Shown here: piece by piece, positions 33,910 to 44,071 of the stretch
Numbering within the stretch: position 1 is the first letter of the stretch
How the letters are laid out: the number at the start of each line of letters is the position of its first letter
Assembly: GCA_013146195.2 (NCBI GenBank)
Contig: CM028377.1
Coordinates: forward strand, 162,626,545 to 162,690,544
Length of the DNA stretch: 64,000 nt
From: Codonopsis lanceolata
Taxonomy: Eukaryota > Streptophyta > Magnoliopsida > Asterales > Campanulaceae
Direction: 5' to 3'
Notes under the pieces: model-generated
Told to the model about the DNA's origin: nothing
Database searches by the model: none
The model's input: only the letters and a program-made list of their open reading frames with translations
Program-made: the position numbers and the translations under genes

Positions 33910-35568
33910 CTAATTCTTGCCCTGCTCCCCCGACTTCAATGTCGGCATAGAGCTTGCATCCACTTCCGGATCTTCATGCACCATAGCAACCACAGATGGC
34001 CCCACAGTCACGTGAGACGTCTCCTTGGTACTGACAGTTATCTTTTGCTCTCCATCTTCCAAGGTTAACTTATGTTTCTTTCTTTGGCTATCGCGTACAT
34101 ACTTAAGCACTGCTCTAGGCTGGCTCCTTAATGTTCCCACTCCCTGGTCTGTGTAAAACTTGGCCTGCTGATGTGGGATTGATGCTACCATCTGAAACTT
34201 TTCCATGCTCGGTACACCCAAGATTATGTTATAGGGAGACTTCAAATCGATCACCATGAAAGTGATCTTTTCAGCTCGCGTCCTACTCCCTTCGCCGATG
34301 AACACTTCCAACTCAATCGTACCTTTGACCGAGACCTTATGGTTGGTAAACCCTTCCAATGTTCCGGCGTACGGCCTTAGCCGATCATCGCTCAGTTCCA
34401 ACCCTTGGAAACATGAGTAATACATCACATCTCGACATGCTCCAGTGTCGACCAAAATTCTATGCATGACCCAACCATCCACCAAGGCCGATACGATCAA
34501 AGACTGCTCGCCGGCTACATTACTCGCCAGCTCGCTGTGGGTAAATTGAATAGCTTGTTCTCCTTCTTGCAGGGCAGCAGGTCGATCCACAACTTTGGAT
34601 AAAGAATATATTTGTTTTCCGAGCTGGGTCGGAGTAGGCTCTTCATCCATTATCACATTGATTACCCCCCTGATCGGCGGGGCTTCTCTCCTGGGAGCAT
34701 TCCCCCTATTTCCTCCATCTCGTTTGAAGCGGTCCAACCGCCCTTCATTAATCAATTTCTGAATGGCCTTCTTCAACGGCCAACATTCCTCCGTTGTATG
34801 CCCATAATCATCATGATAGGCATACCGCTTTGTTTGGTCCCGTTCACCAGCTGTCGCCGGATTCATGCGAGGTGGATTAGGAAGTTCATCCCTTATTTCA
34901 TACATGATCTCCTCGTGTAATGTGTTAAGCGGAGTCAGATCTGATTCACGAAGAAATTCCTTTGGCCGATCATATCTGGACTTGCTTTTATTATAACCTC
35001 CATTCCCTGCTTGTCCATTTCCCTTGGGATTTCCAGCAGCTTCATTACTCTCCTTTTTCTTCTCCTTTTTTACCGTCTCTCCGGCACACCATTTCTGTGC
35101 TCGCATAAGCATTTCCGCCTGCGTTTTCGGCTCACGCATGCTCAACTCTGATCGCAAACCTCCTTCACCTTCAAGCAAACTTGTTTCAAAGCACAGTGTT
35201 ACCTCTTGCTCGGTCAACCCTGGAACCTGCTCCAGCACCTTAGTGAATCGTTCGAGATAGCTCGCTGTAGACTCATGTGCTCCCTGTTTGACCTTTGACA
35301 AGTCTGCCCTTGTCTTAGCCAATGTGCCCGCAGTACCAAAATCGGCCAGAAATTTTGCTCGTAAATCGACCCAGTTATTAATTGACCGTCGTGGCAAAGC
35401 TCTCATCCAGGCTAAAGCTTTCCCTTGTAGTGCGCCAACAAAAGCTCTAATCTTCAAAGCCTCATCTGAAGTTACCAGGCCAATTTGCGATTCAAAAGAC
35501 ATCAACCAATCTCTGGCCTTTGTCTTTCCTGTGTACTCCTTGATATTTGGGAATATGAGCCCTTGCAT
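33910..35568 (-). pseudogene. Tat-type gag-protease, N-terminally truncated
   Basis: Open for 552 codons. Gag starts at PPMQGLIFPNIKEYTG, which corresponds to a position well inside normal Tat gag, so the N-terminal part and the 5' leader are missing. A lone zinc-knuckle-like YAYHDDYGHTTEECWPLK has lost the first cysteine. The aspartic protease site is VDTGACRDVMYY at about residue 375. The frame reads upstream without a stop through an inverted LTR fragment. It ends at an amber codon before reverse transcriptase. Confidence 0.85.
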
Positions 35569-35575
35569 TGGCGGA

Positions 35576-35705
35576 GCATCCAGGGAGATTTTGGACGCAT
35601 TTCCATTGTCGTCCAGCAGTTAGGATATCTGGCTTTCACCCAGGAGACCCGGGTTCGATTCCCGGCAACGGAACCAACTGATGCGTCCAAAATCTCCCTG
35701 GATGC
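35576..35705. repeat. 25-bp perfect inverted repeat around the tRNA copy
   Basis: Arms 35576-35600 and 35681-35705 are exact reverse complements over 25 bases; pairing stops at both ends. The right arm is the outer end of the LTR minus its terminal TG; the left arm is an inverted extra copy on the gag side. The loop of 80 bases is the tRNA copy plus 5 bases. Confidence 0.97.
35602..35676 (+). other. Full-length tRNA-Glu (UUC) copy with CCA at the primer-binding site
   Basis: Seventy-five bases fold as a complete cloverleaf: acceptor TCCATTG/CAACGGA (one A-C mismatch), D stem GTCC/GGAT, anticodon loop CTTTCAC with anticodon TTC, T stem CCGGG/CCCGG with TTCGATT loop, discriminator A and an encoded CCA (35674-35676). 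Plant nuclear tRNA genes do not encode CCA, so this is a copy of mature tRNA, not a functional gene. It sits 2 bases from the LTR edge at 35679, where the minus-strand primer-binding site must be (TGGTTCCGTTGCCGGG). Compared with the tRNA-Glu I know, the two apparent changes are both CG to CA. Confidence 0.85.
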
Positions 35706-36341
35706 ACTGGATTGGTCCAATCAAGATACCTGGCTTTCAACGTATCTTTCTCTCTCAGAGCCCAAATCTGCAATAAGAATTATAAACCGTGAACTAGGCA
35801 GGGGCACTCCCTGCAAAAGCTCTCCGACGTGAGAATTAGCACAAGAAAGCTGATGAGACAATATCTTAGCAGAGTTTCGGCTAGAGAGTTCAAATTACGT
35901 ACCTTTCCCCTTCATTTTTGGGGCTTTTATAGTTGCCGGAAAGCGCATCTGCTCTTAACTGCTCTTAACTGTCCACTAATGATTGTGGCATAAATGGCGA
36001 GCATATTAACTGCCCTGTTAACTCCTCCATTAATTACAACGGCCTAAATGGAGAGTTTCCCGGACATAACCGTCCTCAAATTAGCTGGAGCTCTTGCTCG
36101 GACACAACCGTCCTCAGTTGGTAACTGATCTTGCCCGGACATAACTGTCCTCAACTGATAGCAACTCTCATATTAGCGAGCATAGCAAATCATGCTCGCA
36201 CCTTGATTATACTCGCTGGTTAAGCCCCCAGCTCGCTGACATCTTACTTGGTAAAGGTCAATACCGTGCTCGCTTGCTCGGATAATGTCCATTTGCCCTG
36301 CACGTGACCCATGACTTGGGCCTATTGGGCCGGGTAATTCA
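35679..36341 (-). mobile_element. 5' LTR of a Tat-type gypsy element (subfamily A), 663 bp
   Basis: Begins TGATG and ends TTCA on +, so on the minus strand TGAA...CATCA. The minus-strand 5' end TGAATTACCCGGCCCAAT is nearly the same as the LTR at 62072-62691. A TATA-like CTATAAAAGC lies at about 35924-35933 on the minus strand. The primer site follows directly on the gag side, so this is a 5' LTR. The outer flank TTTTC (36342-36346) should be the target duplication; no partner was found on the far side of the N gap. Confidence 0.8.
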
Positions 36342-37613
36342 TTTTCTTTCTTCGATTCCGTTTTGATTTCAAATCTAATATTTGCTAATCATTATAAATT
36401 GATTTTTTTATTTTTCTCTTGATTTGACATTTGCTATATTACATTTTGTTCATCTGATGATTTTTATATTATTTTTATTTGTTATTTTATTTTGGATTTA
36501 AGTATGATTTCAGCTTTAATTATTTGTAATTGATTCCTAGATTTCTTTTAGGTTTAGGTTTTGGTTTAAAGTTCTTGATTAGTAGCTTTGTTTCAATTGA
36601 GTTTTTGATTTTTTTAATTTGCTTCTATTTAGATAAAATTATATTGATTTTGACGGATTTTAATATTTTGTTTTGGCACCGATTTTAGTTTTAGTTTAGA
36701 TTTTTGTGCAAGTTTTTATATTGGTTTTGATATTGATTGTTGCTTTTGTTTTTTCAAAACGGTTATTTTATTTTCATTAATGTTTTTTAGTTATAATTTT
36801 ATTTGTGTTATTTTCTTTCTTCAATGTCGTATTGATTTCAAATCTAATATTTGCTACTCGATACAAATTGGTTTCTTATTTTGCTCTTGATTTTTGGCAT
36901 TTGATCGTTTTAGTTTTTTTATTTCAATTTAAATTTTGGTATATAATTTCTTGGGTTTGATTTATTGTGTAGTAACCTTAAATTACTTTTAATAAATTAA
37001 AATCTCTACATATTTGTTTAAATACTATTTCTTACAAGCATTACTACCAAATGCATGTATTTTATAAAAAATATTAACACATAAAATAACAAGTATACTT
37101 GATTTAACTTCTTTTTTTAATTTTGAACTAATACAAGAAAAAAAACTGAAGTTAAACATAATGTCATTTTACAACTAGGAAAATGTATACACATTGATTG
37201 ATCATGTCAAGATCGATACAATAATTGACGTGCAACAACTTGCAAAAAAAATAATGAATCATACGAAAATGGAAATGCAAAGGGTCTTTAGATTGAGAAG
37301 GAGGAAAGGAAGAAGAACAATAATTTGATTCTCATTATGTTATTAATATGACATTAAAATGACCATCAATTGCATTCATTAGGGACAATAATTAAGGATA
37401 TTGTAACAATAATTAATGTAACCGTAAGAATTATTAATCATTTACTTTTTATTTGAGTAATAATAATAATAAATTAAAGTGAACATAATCAATTACTTTC
37501 TTAATTGACAACCTTTTAAATTTCATTTTACCAATTTGTAATTTTTTTGCAATTTAATTTATTATTAAAGGACATTAACATATCATTCATGTTTCAATTA
37601 ATACATTTATATC

Positions 37614-37658
<45 letters not shown>

Positions 37659-37742
37659 TATCTTATAAAATAAGTATGACTCATTTAATAAGTTTAGTGA
37701 AAAAAGAAAAACTACTTGTGCAAAGCACGAGTTACACACTAG
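36342..37742 (+). mobile_element. T-rich region ending in a Helitron 3' terminus
   Basis: At 37715-37742 the + strand reads CTTGTGCAAAGCACGAG, then 7 bases, then CTAG followed by T: the hairpin and CTRR end of a Helitron. The 5' end is uncertain; ATCTCTACATATTTG at about 37007 is a candidate. The left part is T-rich and contains a direct repeat of about 100 bases (36341-36440 and 36810-36908). No gene is seen. Confidence 0.5.
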
Positions 37743-38210
37743 TGAAATAAGAAAGTCAAGTTGGAATGCATTTGTTGGATATTGGTTATGCCTTATGGCT
37801 TTTGGGGTAGAGTTTGTTTGTGTGATACATTGGTTGATAGTTATGCCTACTTGTTAATGGAAAAAGATGGCGTAGGGTAAAAGTCTATTTCTATTTATGT
37901 TGGATACTTCCAGAAACAAAAATATCATTACTTCCAATACAAGATTCCCGCAGTAATAGTCTATTTATATTTCTGTTGCTACACTGCCTACACAATAGTC
38001 TCCACATCCTTAAAACTTAGATATCATAAAAAAAGGATAGTTTTGTCTCTATATTCAATATAATTCAATTTCAAAGGAAAGGAATTTATCGAAGCATATG
38101 TATTTTTGGAAGAATTTTTCTAACAACTACTCCATGTATTACTTGTTAGCTTACGTATGGAGACGCATCCACTATAATAAAGTTTATGCACCAAATTATA
38201 TGTATTAATC
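37743..38210. other. Spacer
   Basis: No recognisable feature between the Helitron end and the TA microsatellite. Confidence 0.4.

Positions 38211-38213
<3 letters not shown>

Positions 38214-38281
<68 letters not shown>
38214..38281. repeat. (TA)n microsatellite
   Basis: About 68 bases of pure TA. A shorter run lies at 37617-37656. Confidence 0.97.
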
Positions 38282-38284
<3 letters not shown>

Positions 38285-38960
38285 ACTTTTTGAACTTAAA
38301 TGTGTCACTTTTAGTCTTAAATATGTTACTTTCACTTTGAAAAGTGTCTCATTTGTTTATAAATAAAAATCATTACGTTTGACGTTAAAGTTTTACTTTA
38401 TAACATTAAAAGTGTCACTTTTTAGCATTAAATGTGTTACTTTTAACCGTACAAGTGTCATTTTGCCTTATTAATAAAAATCGTCGTTATTGACCTTAAA
38501 TAAAAGTGTCACTTTTTAGTATTGAACATGTCACATTTTAATATTAAATGTGTCACTTTTAGCAGTCAACGTTAGTTTTAAAGTAACACTTTTTAGTATT
38601 AAATGCATCACTTTTTAGTATTAAGAATGTCACTTTTTAATATTACGAGTGTCACTTTTTAGTATTAAATGTGTCACTTTTTAGCATTAAGACTGTTACT
38701 TTTTAGTATTAAACGTGTTACTTTTTAGTATTAAGAGTGTCAATTTTTAGCATTAAATGTGTCACTTTTTAGTATTAAGAGTGTCACTTTTTAGTATTAA
38801 ATGTGTCACTTTTTAATATTAATGGTGTCACTTTTTAGTATTAAGAGTATTACTATGAATTCTAATGAGAATTATAATAAATTTCTCTTTATAATCACTT
38901 TCAACCTTAAAATGTGTCACTTTTATCTTTTCAATGTATCACGTTTGGCTTTAAACATGT
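38282..38960. repeat. Minisatellite of about 20-bp units
   Basis: Roughly 30 diverged copies of TGTCACTTTTTAGTATTAAA. The best conserved units lie at 38620-38850; the left part is more worn. Open frames across it are artefacts. Confidence 0.92.
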
Positions 38961-39052
38961 CGTTTATCATTTTGTTTCCATTAAGGTCCGTCAAGTATCT
39001 CAAGGCAATTGATGTTAACGGAACTGACAAAGGATTAAACTGTAAAGTGTGA

Positions 39053-40416
39053 AGAGCTGTCAAATTGGGTAAAAGCCCGCGGGCATGCTCGCCCCGCCAC
39101 CTATTAGGGGCGGGTTGTACTAGTGTATTCAATACCCGTTAGGATACAGGCTTTTTAGGCTTTCCCGCGCGGGCTTTCGCAGGCCGGGCCGCGGGCAGCC
39201 TGCATATTCCCGACTTGTAAGTTACTAAGTTATAACTTATATCATCATTCATCAATAATCATTTTTTTGCGGGCTTTGCCCATAAAGCTTCACTAAGAAT
39301 TGAAAACAACTATAGTTAATATCCCCAATCTGATAGAACTTCAAACGACTTGCTGCCGGCTTGAAAGAAAGTCCTCTCCATAAACCAAGAGGTTCAGATT
39401 GGTAGCCTCAATTTACGATTCAACCGTAGTCCCTAAAGCCTAAAGAGGGTTTACTGTAGGTGTCCGATTGAACATGCATGACACTAGTCTATTTCCATAC
39501 TTAATTGTAAATTGAAATTTTAAAAAGTTAGTTACCAGATATATTGCCTGATGTAATGTTAAGAAGGGGTTTCCCGTCTCTTTGTCCATCTCCAGGTTCA
39601 ACATTCTTCCTACCTCTAAGAAAGCAGAACAAGACGAGTGCCAAAACGGCTAATGCTGCCACGGTAGTTGCAGCAATAACTGCAATTATCAATTTCTCGT
39701 CATCACTATTATCAGATGGTGGACTTCGTGGTGGGGCATAACCTCTTGGTGGACACTGTACAGTAGGTGAAGGTGGAGGTGAGCGCGCAGGAACTTTCAG
39801 GGAAGAAGGGACAGATTTCTCAGGAGCTTTGACAGGAGGATTTGTACTTGGAGATGGCGAGCTCTCAGGCACCTGATCAGCTGGACGCATACACTTGCCT
39901 TGCCAGACATCTGTCACCCTGCCACTTGCCTTGTACGCATGCACTCCTGCTCCCAGCCTGTCCGCATGCATGCTCGCATAAGTGTCGTTTGGTTGCTACC
40001 TTTGTTGCTTTGCGCTGCAATGTCCACATGCAGGACTGAGCCTTGCTTCAAGCCCTGGACACTTAATTACTGTCCTACCCATTAGTGCCAATGTTGTGAA
40101 GAGTCAAGTTGACAAACATCTTATAAAATTACTTTCCCATGCTATATCAACCGTGTGTTGATGTACACAATGACACATGGCAGACTTTCATTCCCACACA
40201 AAACTCCCACCATAGGGATTAGAATAAATTAAAAAATATTTAAAAACTCATTTTTTGCAGGCTTTGCCCGTTTTGCCCGCGGCCCTATGCGGGGCGGGTT
40301 GGGCCAAGGGATTCTAGGACCGTCATGTTCGGGGGCTTTCCCGCCCCGACCCGTTTCGTAGCGGGCTTTTCAGACCCGAGGGCAAACCCGCCCCGCAGGC
40401 CCGTTTTGATAGCTCT
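39053..40416. mobile_element. hAT-type element with captured gene fragment, 1,364 bp
   Basis: The left end AGAGCTGTCAAATTGGG and the right end (reverse complement) AGAGCTATCAAAACGGG are inverted repeats. Flanks AAGTGTGA (39045-39052) and AGGAGTGA (40417-40424) match at 6 of 8, as expected for an aged hAT duplication. The subterminal regions are packed with GCCCGC/GCGGGC repeats, unlike the AT-rich surroundings. The middle (about 39530-39970) encodes part of a formin on the minus strand. No transposase is present, so it depends on an autonomous hAT. Confidence 0.7.
39528..39971 (-). pseudogene. Captured formin-like fragment (membrane-anchor exon)
   Basis: A 147-codon open frame. From about residue 40 it reads as a class I plant formin N-terminus: a Pro/Ser-rich extracellular stretch (SPPPSPTVQCPPRGY), SDDEKLIIAVIAATTV, a transmembrane helix ending VLFCFL, a basic stop-transfer RGRKN and the juxtamembrane KPLLNI. 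The first 40 residues are not formin-like. FH2, the actin-nucleating domain, is absent, so it cannot be a working formin. It lies wholly within a hAT-type element, so it is a captured exon; whether it is transcribed is unknown. Confidence 0.7.
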
Positions 40417-40424
40417 AGGAGTGA

Positions 40425-40874
40425 GAAACATAAGAATTTTAACGGCAAACCTTGAAAGTGCATAGCAATAGAGCAAAATGATACATCTCGCCAATAAAAA
40501 TTTAAGACAACACAAAGGGGTATCAAACCATAGACAAATGCTCAAGTTTGCAACTTAAAGAGTTTTGCTATGAACCATCTCAACATATTCATTTTTATGA
40601 CTTTTTGTAACGTATTATTGATTTATTATGACCTGCGAATTTCTAAATAAGGCTCTATCTTACGGATTTAGGATCCGTAAGACCGTTCTACACAAGTCTT
40701 TTCCAATATATAATAATTGAACTTTCTCAGTCTAATACTCATGTTAGTCCCAAAGGGCACAATACTAAGCTAATAGCTCGATATTGTATTTATATATGTT
40801 TTTACAATCATGTCATTTTGATAACACTTTTAAAATATTTGACTCGTTAATATTTTGTTGACTCACTTTTAAAA

Positions 40875-40908
<34 letters not shown>

Positions 40909-41049
40909 TTTAAAAAAAAAGTTTGACTTTTAAACGATGACTTTTTGCCCGAAATAATGAAAATATTTTAGAAGGTGGCCAATGTTGACATTAACTAACC
41001 GGGATAGAGTTTAGGATTTTTGAAGGATGTTAATCGTTTGTAGTAATGG
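40425..41049. other. Spacer with short TA/CA microsatellite and a MITE relic
   Basis: A (TA)n-(CA)n run lies at 40878-40907, next to a worn Stowaway-like right end (GACTTTTTGCCCGAAATAATGAAA). Nothing else is recognised. Confidence 0.5.
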
Positions 41050-44000
41050 TGTGGTCACTGTGGTGACCGGACCCGGACCCGAGGTGGAACCGCGGGTCGG
41101 ATCGCCCAAATAGGGGGAAACAAGTAAACACATAAACATGCTAGGACTCAATTTAAGAAAACAACGTGACGCAACATTGGAGACTTAACACGCCTCGGCA
41201 CCAAAAGGCCGAAATTTTAAAAACATTTCCTGATATAACAGTTAAGCAATTAAACCAAGTCATTGACGACACTACATGCCGGAATCCAGGCTAGCAGTTA
41301 ATGGACAAGAATTAAATAAGAGCTAATAGGATGCTCAGCGGAAGACTTATACGTAATGAACTAATTAACATGATAACCAAAGCTCGGCTTACACATTGCC
41401 GGCATCAAAAGGATTACAAGTACTACAAGTGATAACGCTACAAGTAGTTAAATAAAGGAAACAAGTACAAGTTCTAAACACATTCCCAAGCATAGTCTAA
41501 ATGACTTGCTTTAAAACCCGTCGTCCTTGCAAATTACAAAAGAAAGGAAGAGGACATCTAAACCACCTTTTCAACTGCAACGTCGGACCAACAGAGGAAT
41601 AAAGGAATCACGAACACTGCAAGCCTCAGCGAGAAGGACTTGCTTTGCTAGGATCTAAAGCAGTAAAGGGGAATGGGTAAGTCATAAAGACTTGTAAGCT
41701 ATCAATCATGCCATGTCATGGCAATATGCAACATACAAAGCAAGATATCATCACATAAGCATATAGATCATATATCCAAGATGCACATTGTTTCACATAG
41801 GTGCTCGTAATTAAATCACATAGGATACGGATATATGGAAAGCCGGTGCCGCTACGTAGTTCCTGCATACAAGCGTTATCTGGAATATGAGGTGTCAGAT
41901 GGTTGTGAATACATCGACCTTCCGAGGAGATGCTCGGGATAGACACACCAATGCGCTCTAATGGTTACAACAAAGGGGCTACTTCCCCACTGCGGCCACA
42001 GTGGAGGCGTGTGTGTACAAGGACAAGTATGCCAGCTGGACTCATGCAAATGCCAAGTAATGTTTACTTAACAAATTCTCAAGTAGAGGACGAGGTCGAC
42101 AAGAGCGATCTCGTTCATGACAAGTAATTATTCTCATCAATAATCAAGTAGGATTGAGTTCGACAAGAGCGAACTCAACATGCCAAATAGGCATTCTATT
42201 ATATGACATTTAAGTTAAGCATGGTAATCAATCCAATTAAAGAGTCTAGAATTATTATTCTTAGTGAAACGCATTTAGAACGTCGTGGGGATTGATCATT
42301 GAGCCGGTATTGTTCAATGGCTCACTAAAATAGACTCCGTTGAGTCGTCTCTATAAATTCATCAAATAGAGTTTAAACACTAAATGCATTCTAAACTCTT
42401 TTCTAAGTTCTCGTATAGGGTAGACTAGGCCATTAATCCAAATAATAACCATAGCCAATAATTATTATCAATTCATAATTTATGGAACCCAATTTCTAAA
42501 AGTTATTAAAAGTCAATAGTCCAAGAACAATAGTTAGTCGAAATGAAGCATAGAACACATTTTACTCTAGGCTTAGAACCAAAACAACAAGATGAACAAT
42601 TCATAATTTATGGAACCCTAGAATCATAATCTCTAAAAGTTGTCAAAAGTCAATTGTCAAAGAACAATAATTATTCCAAATGAGGCATTGAACACATTTA
42701 ATTCTAGGCTTAGGACCAAAACAACAAGATGAGTATATCACTCAAAAATCCCATAAGCTCAAATCATCATCAAACATGGTATAGACATGGTAGGAGCATG
42801 AGAATCATGAGAAAAAGGAGATAGCATGGTATTTCTAGCATACATCCTAAGGGGAATCAATAGCTTACCTTACACCAAGGAAAAATATGACATGAACAAA
42901 ATCTAATCGGATAGAATCGTGCTCCTTGTCGATAGCTTCAATTTAGTGGTATCGGATTGGCAATCGGAGTTCGGGAGCTCAAGTTATGAAGGAAACACAC
43001 ACCAATCTCCCCTCACCATTCACACACAAGAGCTTGGGAAGAGAAAGAAGAAATTTACTGCAATAGGGGGTTTAATGGCTGATCACAAAGGAGGGAAGCT
43101 TATATATGACATGCAAATGTGGGTGAAAATCCACATGTCACAAGGAGAGTGAATGGAAATCCACATGTCTAATGGAGGATGAATGGGATTAGGCTTAAGC
43201 AAACTTAGTTAGGGCCTAATATGAGGGATTAAGGTCATAAAGGATGGGGGTTCAATGGGTTAATGGGTCACCAAATCAAAGTTGTTCAAAAATCTCGTAT
43301 TGTGAATTTCTGGACAATGCGGTCGCATCCCTCTTGGACCACTCGAGCGCATGGTCCTGTTTATCAAGTCATGCCCATTTTTGTGTGCTCTCAGCACTGT
43401 TCCGCGAGCCAACGAACCAAAAACGATGTGAGCGTGAGGTTCAGCCCTTGAACATGGTCTAAACTTGTCCTAAATGGTCTCAAACTCATGGACAACCATT
43501 CTAAAGTGTAACCCAACTCAAAACAAGTCGGAAACACACCTGAACAACATCCGAAACAAGTTAAAACAAGGCTCGAAACATGTGACGAATGGCCAATGAA
43601 TCAAACACGATTCAAACACAAATCAAACTAGAACAACTTGGACATGAACAAGGTTTGTTTAAACATGGATATGACTTGAATACTTGGCCTAGAACTCAAA
43701 TGAACATCCCGCAAGACGAAACACAAGCAATACAAGCAACAAGGGCAAACGCTAAGACTCAAACAAAACAACAAAGCTTCTAAACTTTCAACTAAGCATA
43801 CTATAATCAAGATGAATGTTATAAGTCATATATGCAAGGTACTAAGACTCCAACGAGACTTAGTTAAGTGCTAACATGCTAAGATAAATACTCAAAGCAT
43901 TAACGACAAAGCATGCAACGCATAGAAGACATTCAACGACTATGATCGTAACAAACCTAATGCAAGCATGATATGAACCATATGAACTCTCTAACATGTT

Positions 44001-44060
44001 AAGGCATACGTTAAGTATGTTATAATAATTTTATACAAGTAATGGGTTTGGGTTCTCACA
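41050..44060 (-). mobile_element. 3' LTR of a Tekay chromovirus, about 3.0 kb
   Basis: On the minus strand it starts TGTGAGAACCC, immediately after the purine tract AAGTGGGGGAGGA that follows the polyprotein stop, and ends CAGTGACCACA at 41050. A length near 3 kb is typical of Tekay/Del LTRs. A tandem duplication of a 128-base unit lies at 42471-42735. The outer flank AATGG (41045-41049) should be the target duplication. Open frames inside are not proteins. Confidence 0.75.
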
Positions 44061-44071
44061 TCCTCCCCCAC

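Noticed and set aside
35602..35676. A functional nuclear tRNA-Glu gene
   Set aside because: CCA is encoded, an acceptor-stem mismatch is present, no T-run terminator follows, and it sits exactly at a retrotransposon primer site.
41716..43810. Small frames within the Tekay LTR
   Set aside because: Short, on both strands, without motifs, inside a defined LTR.
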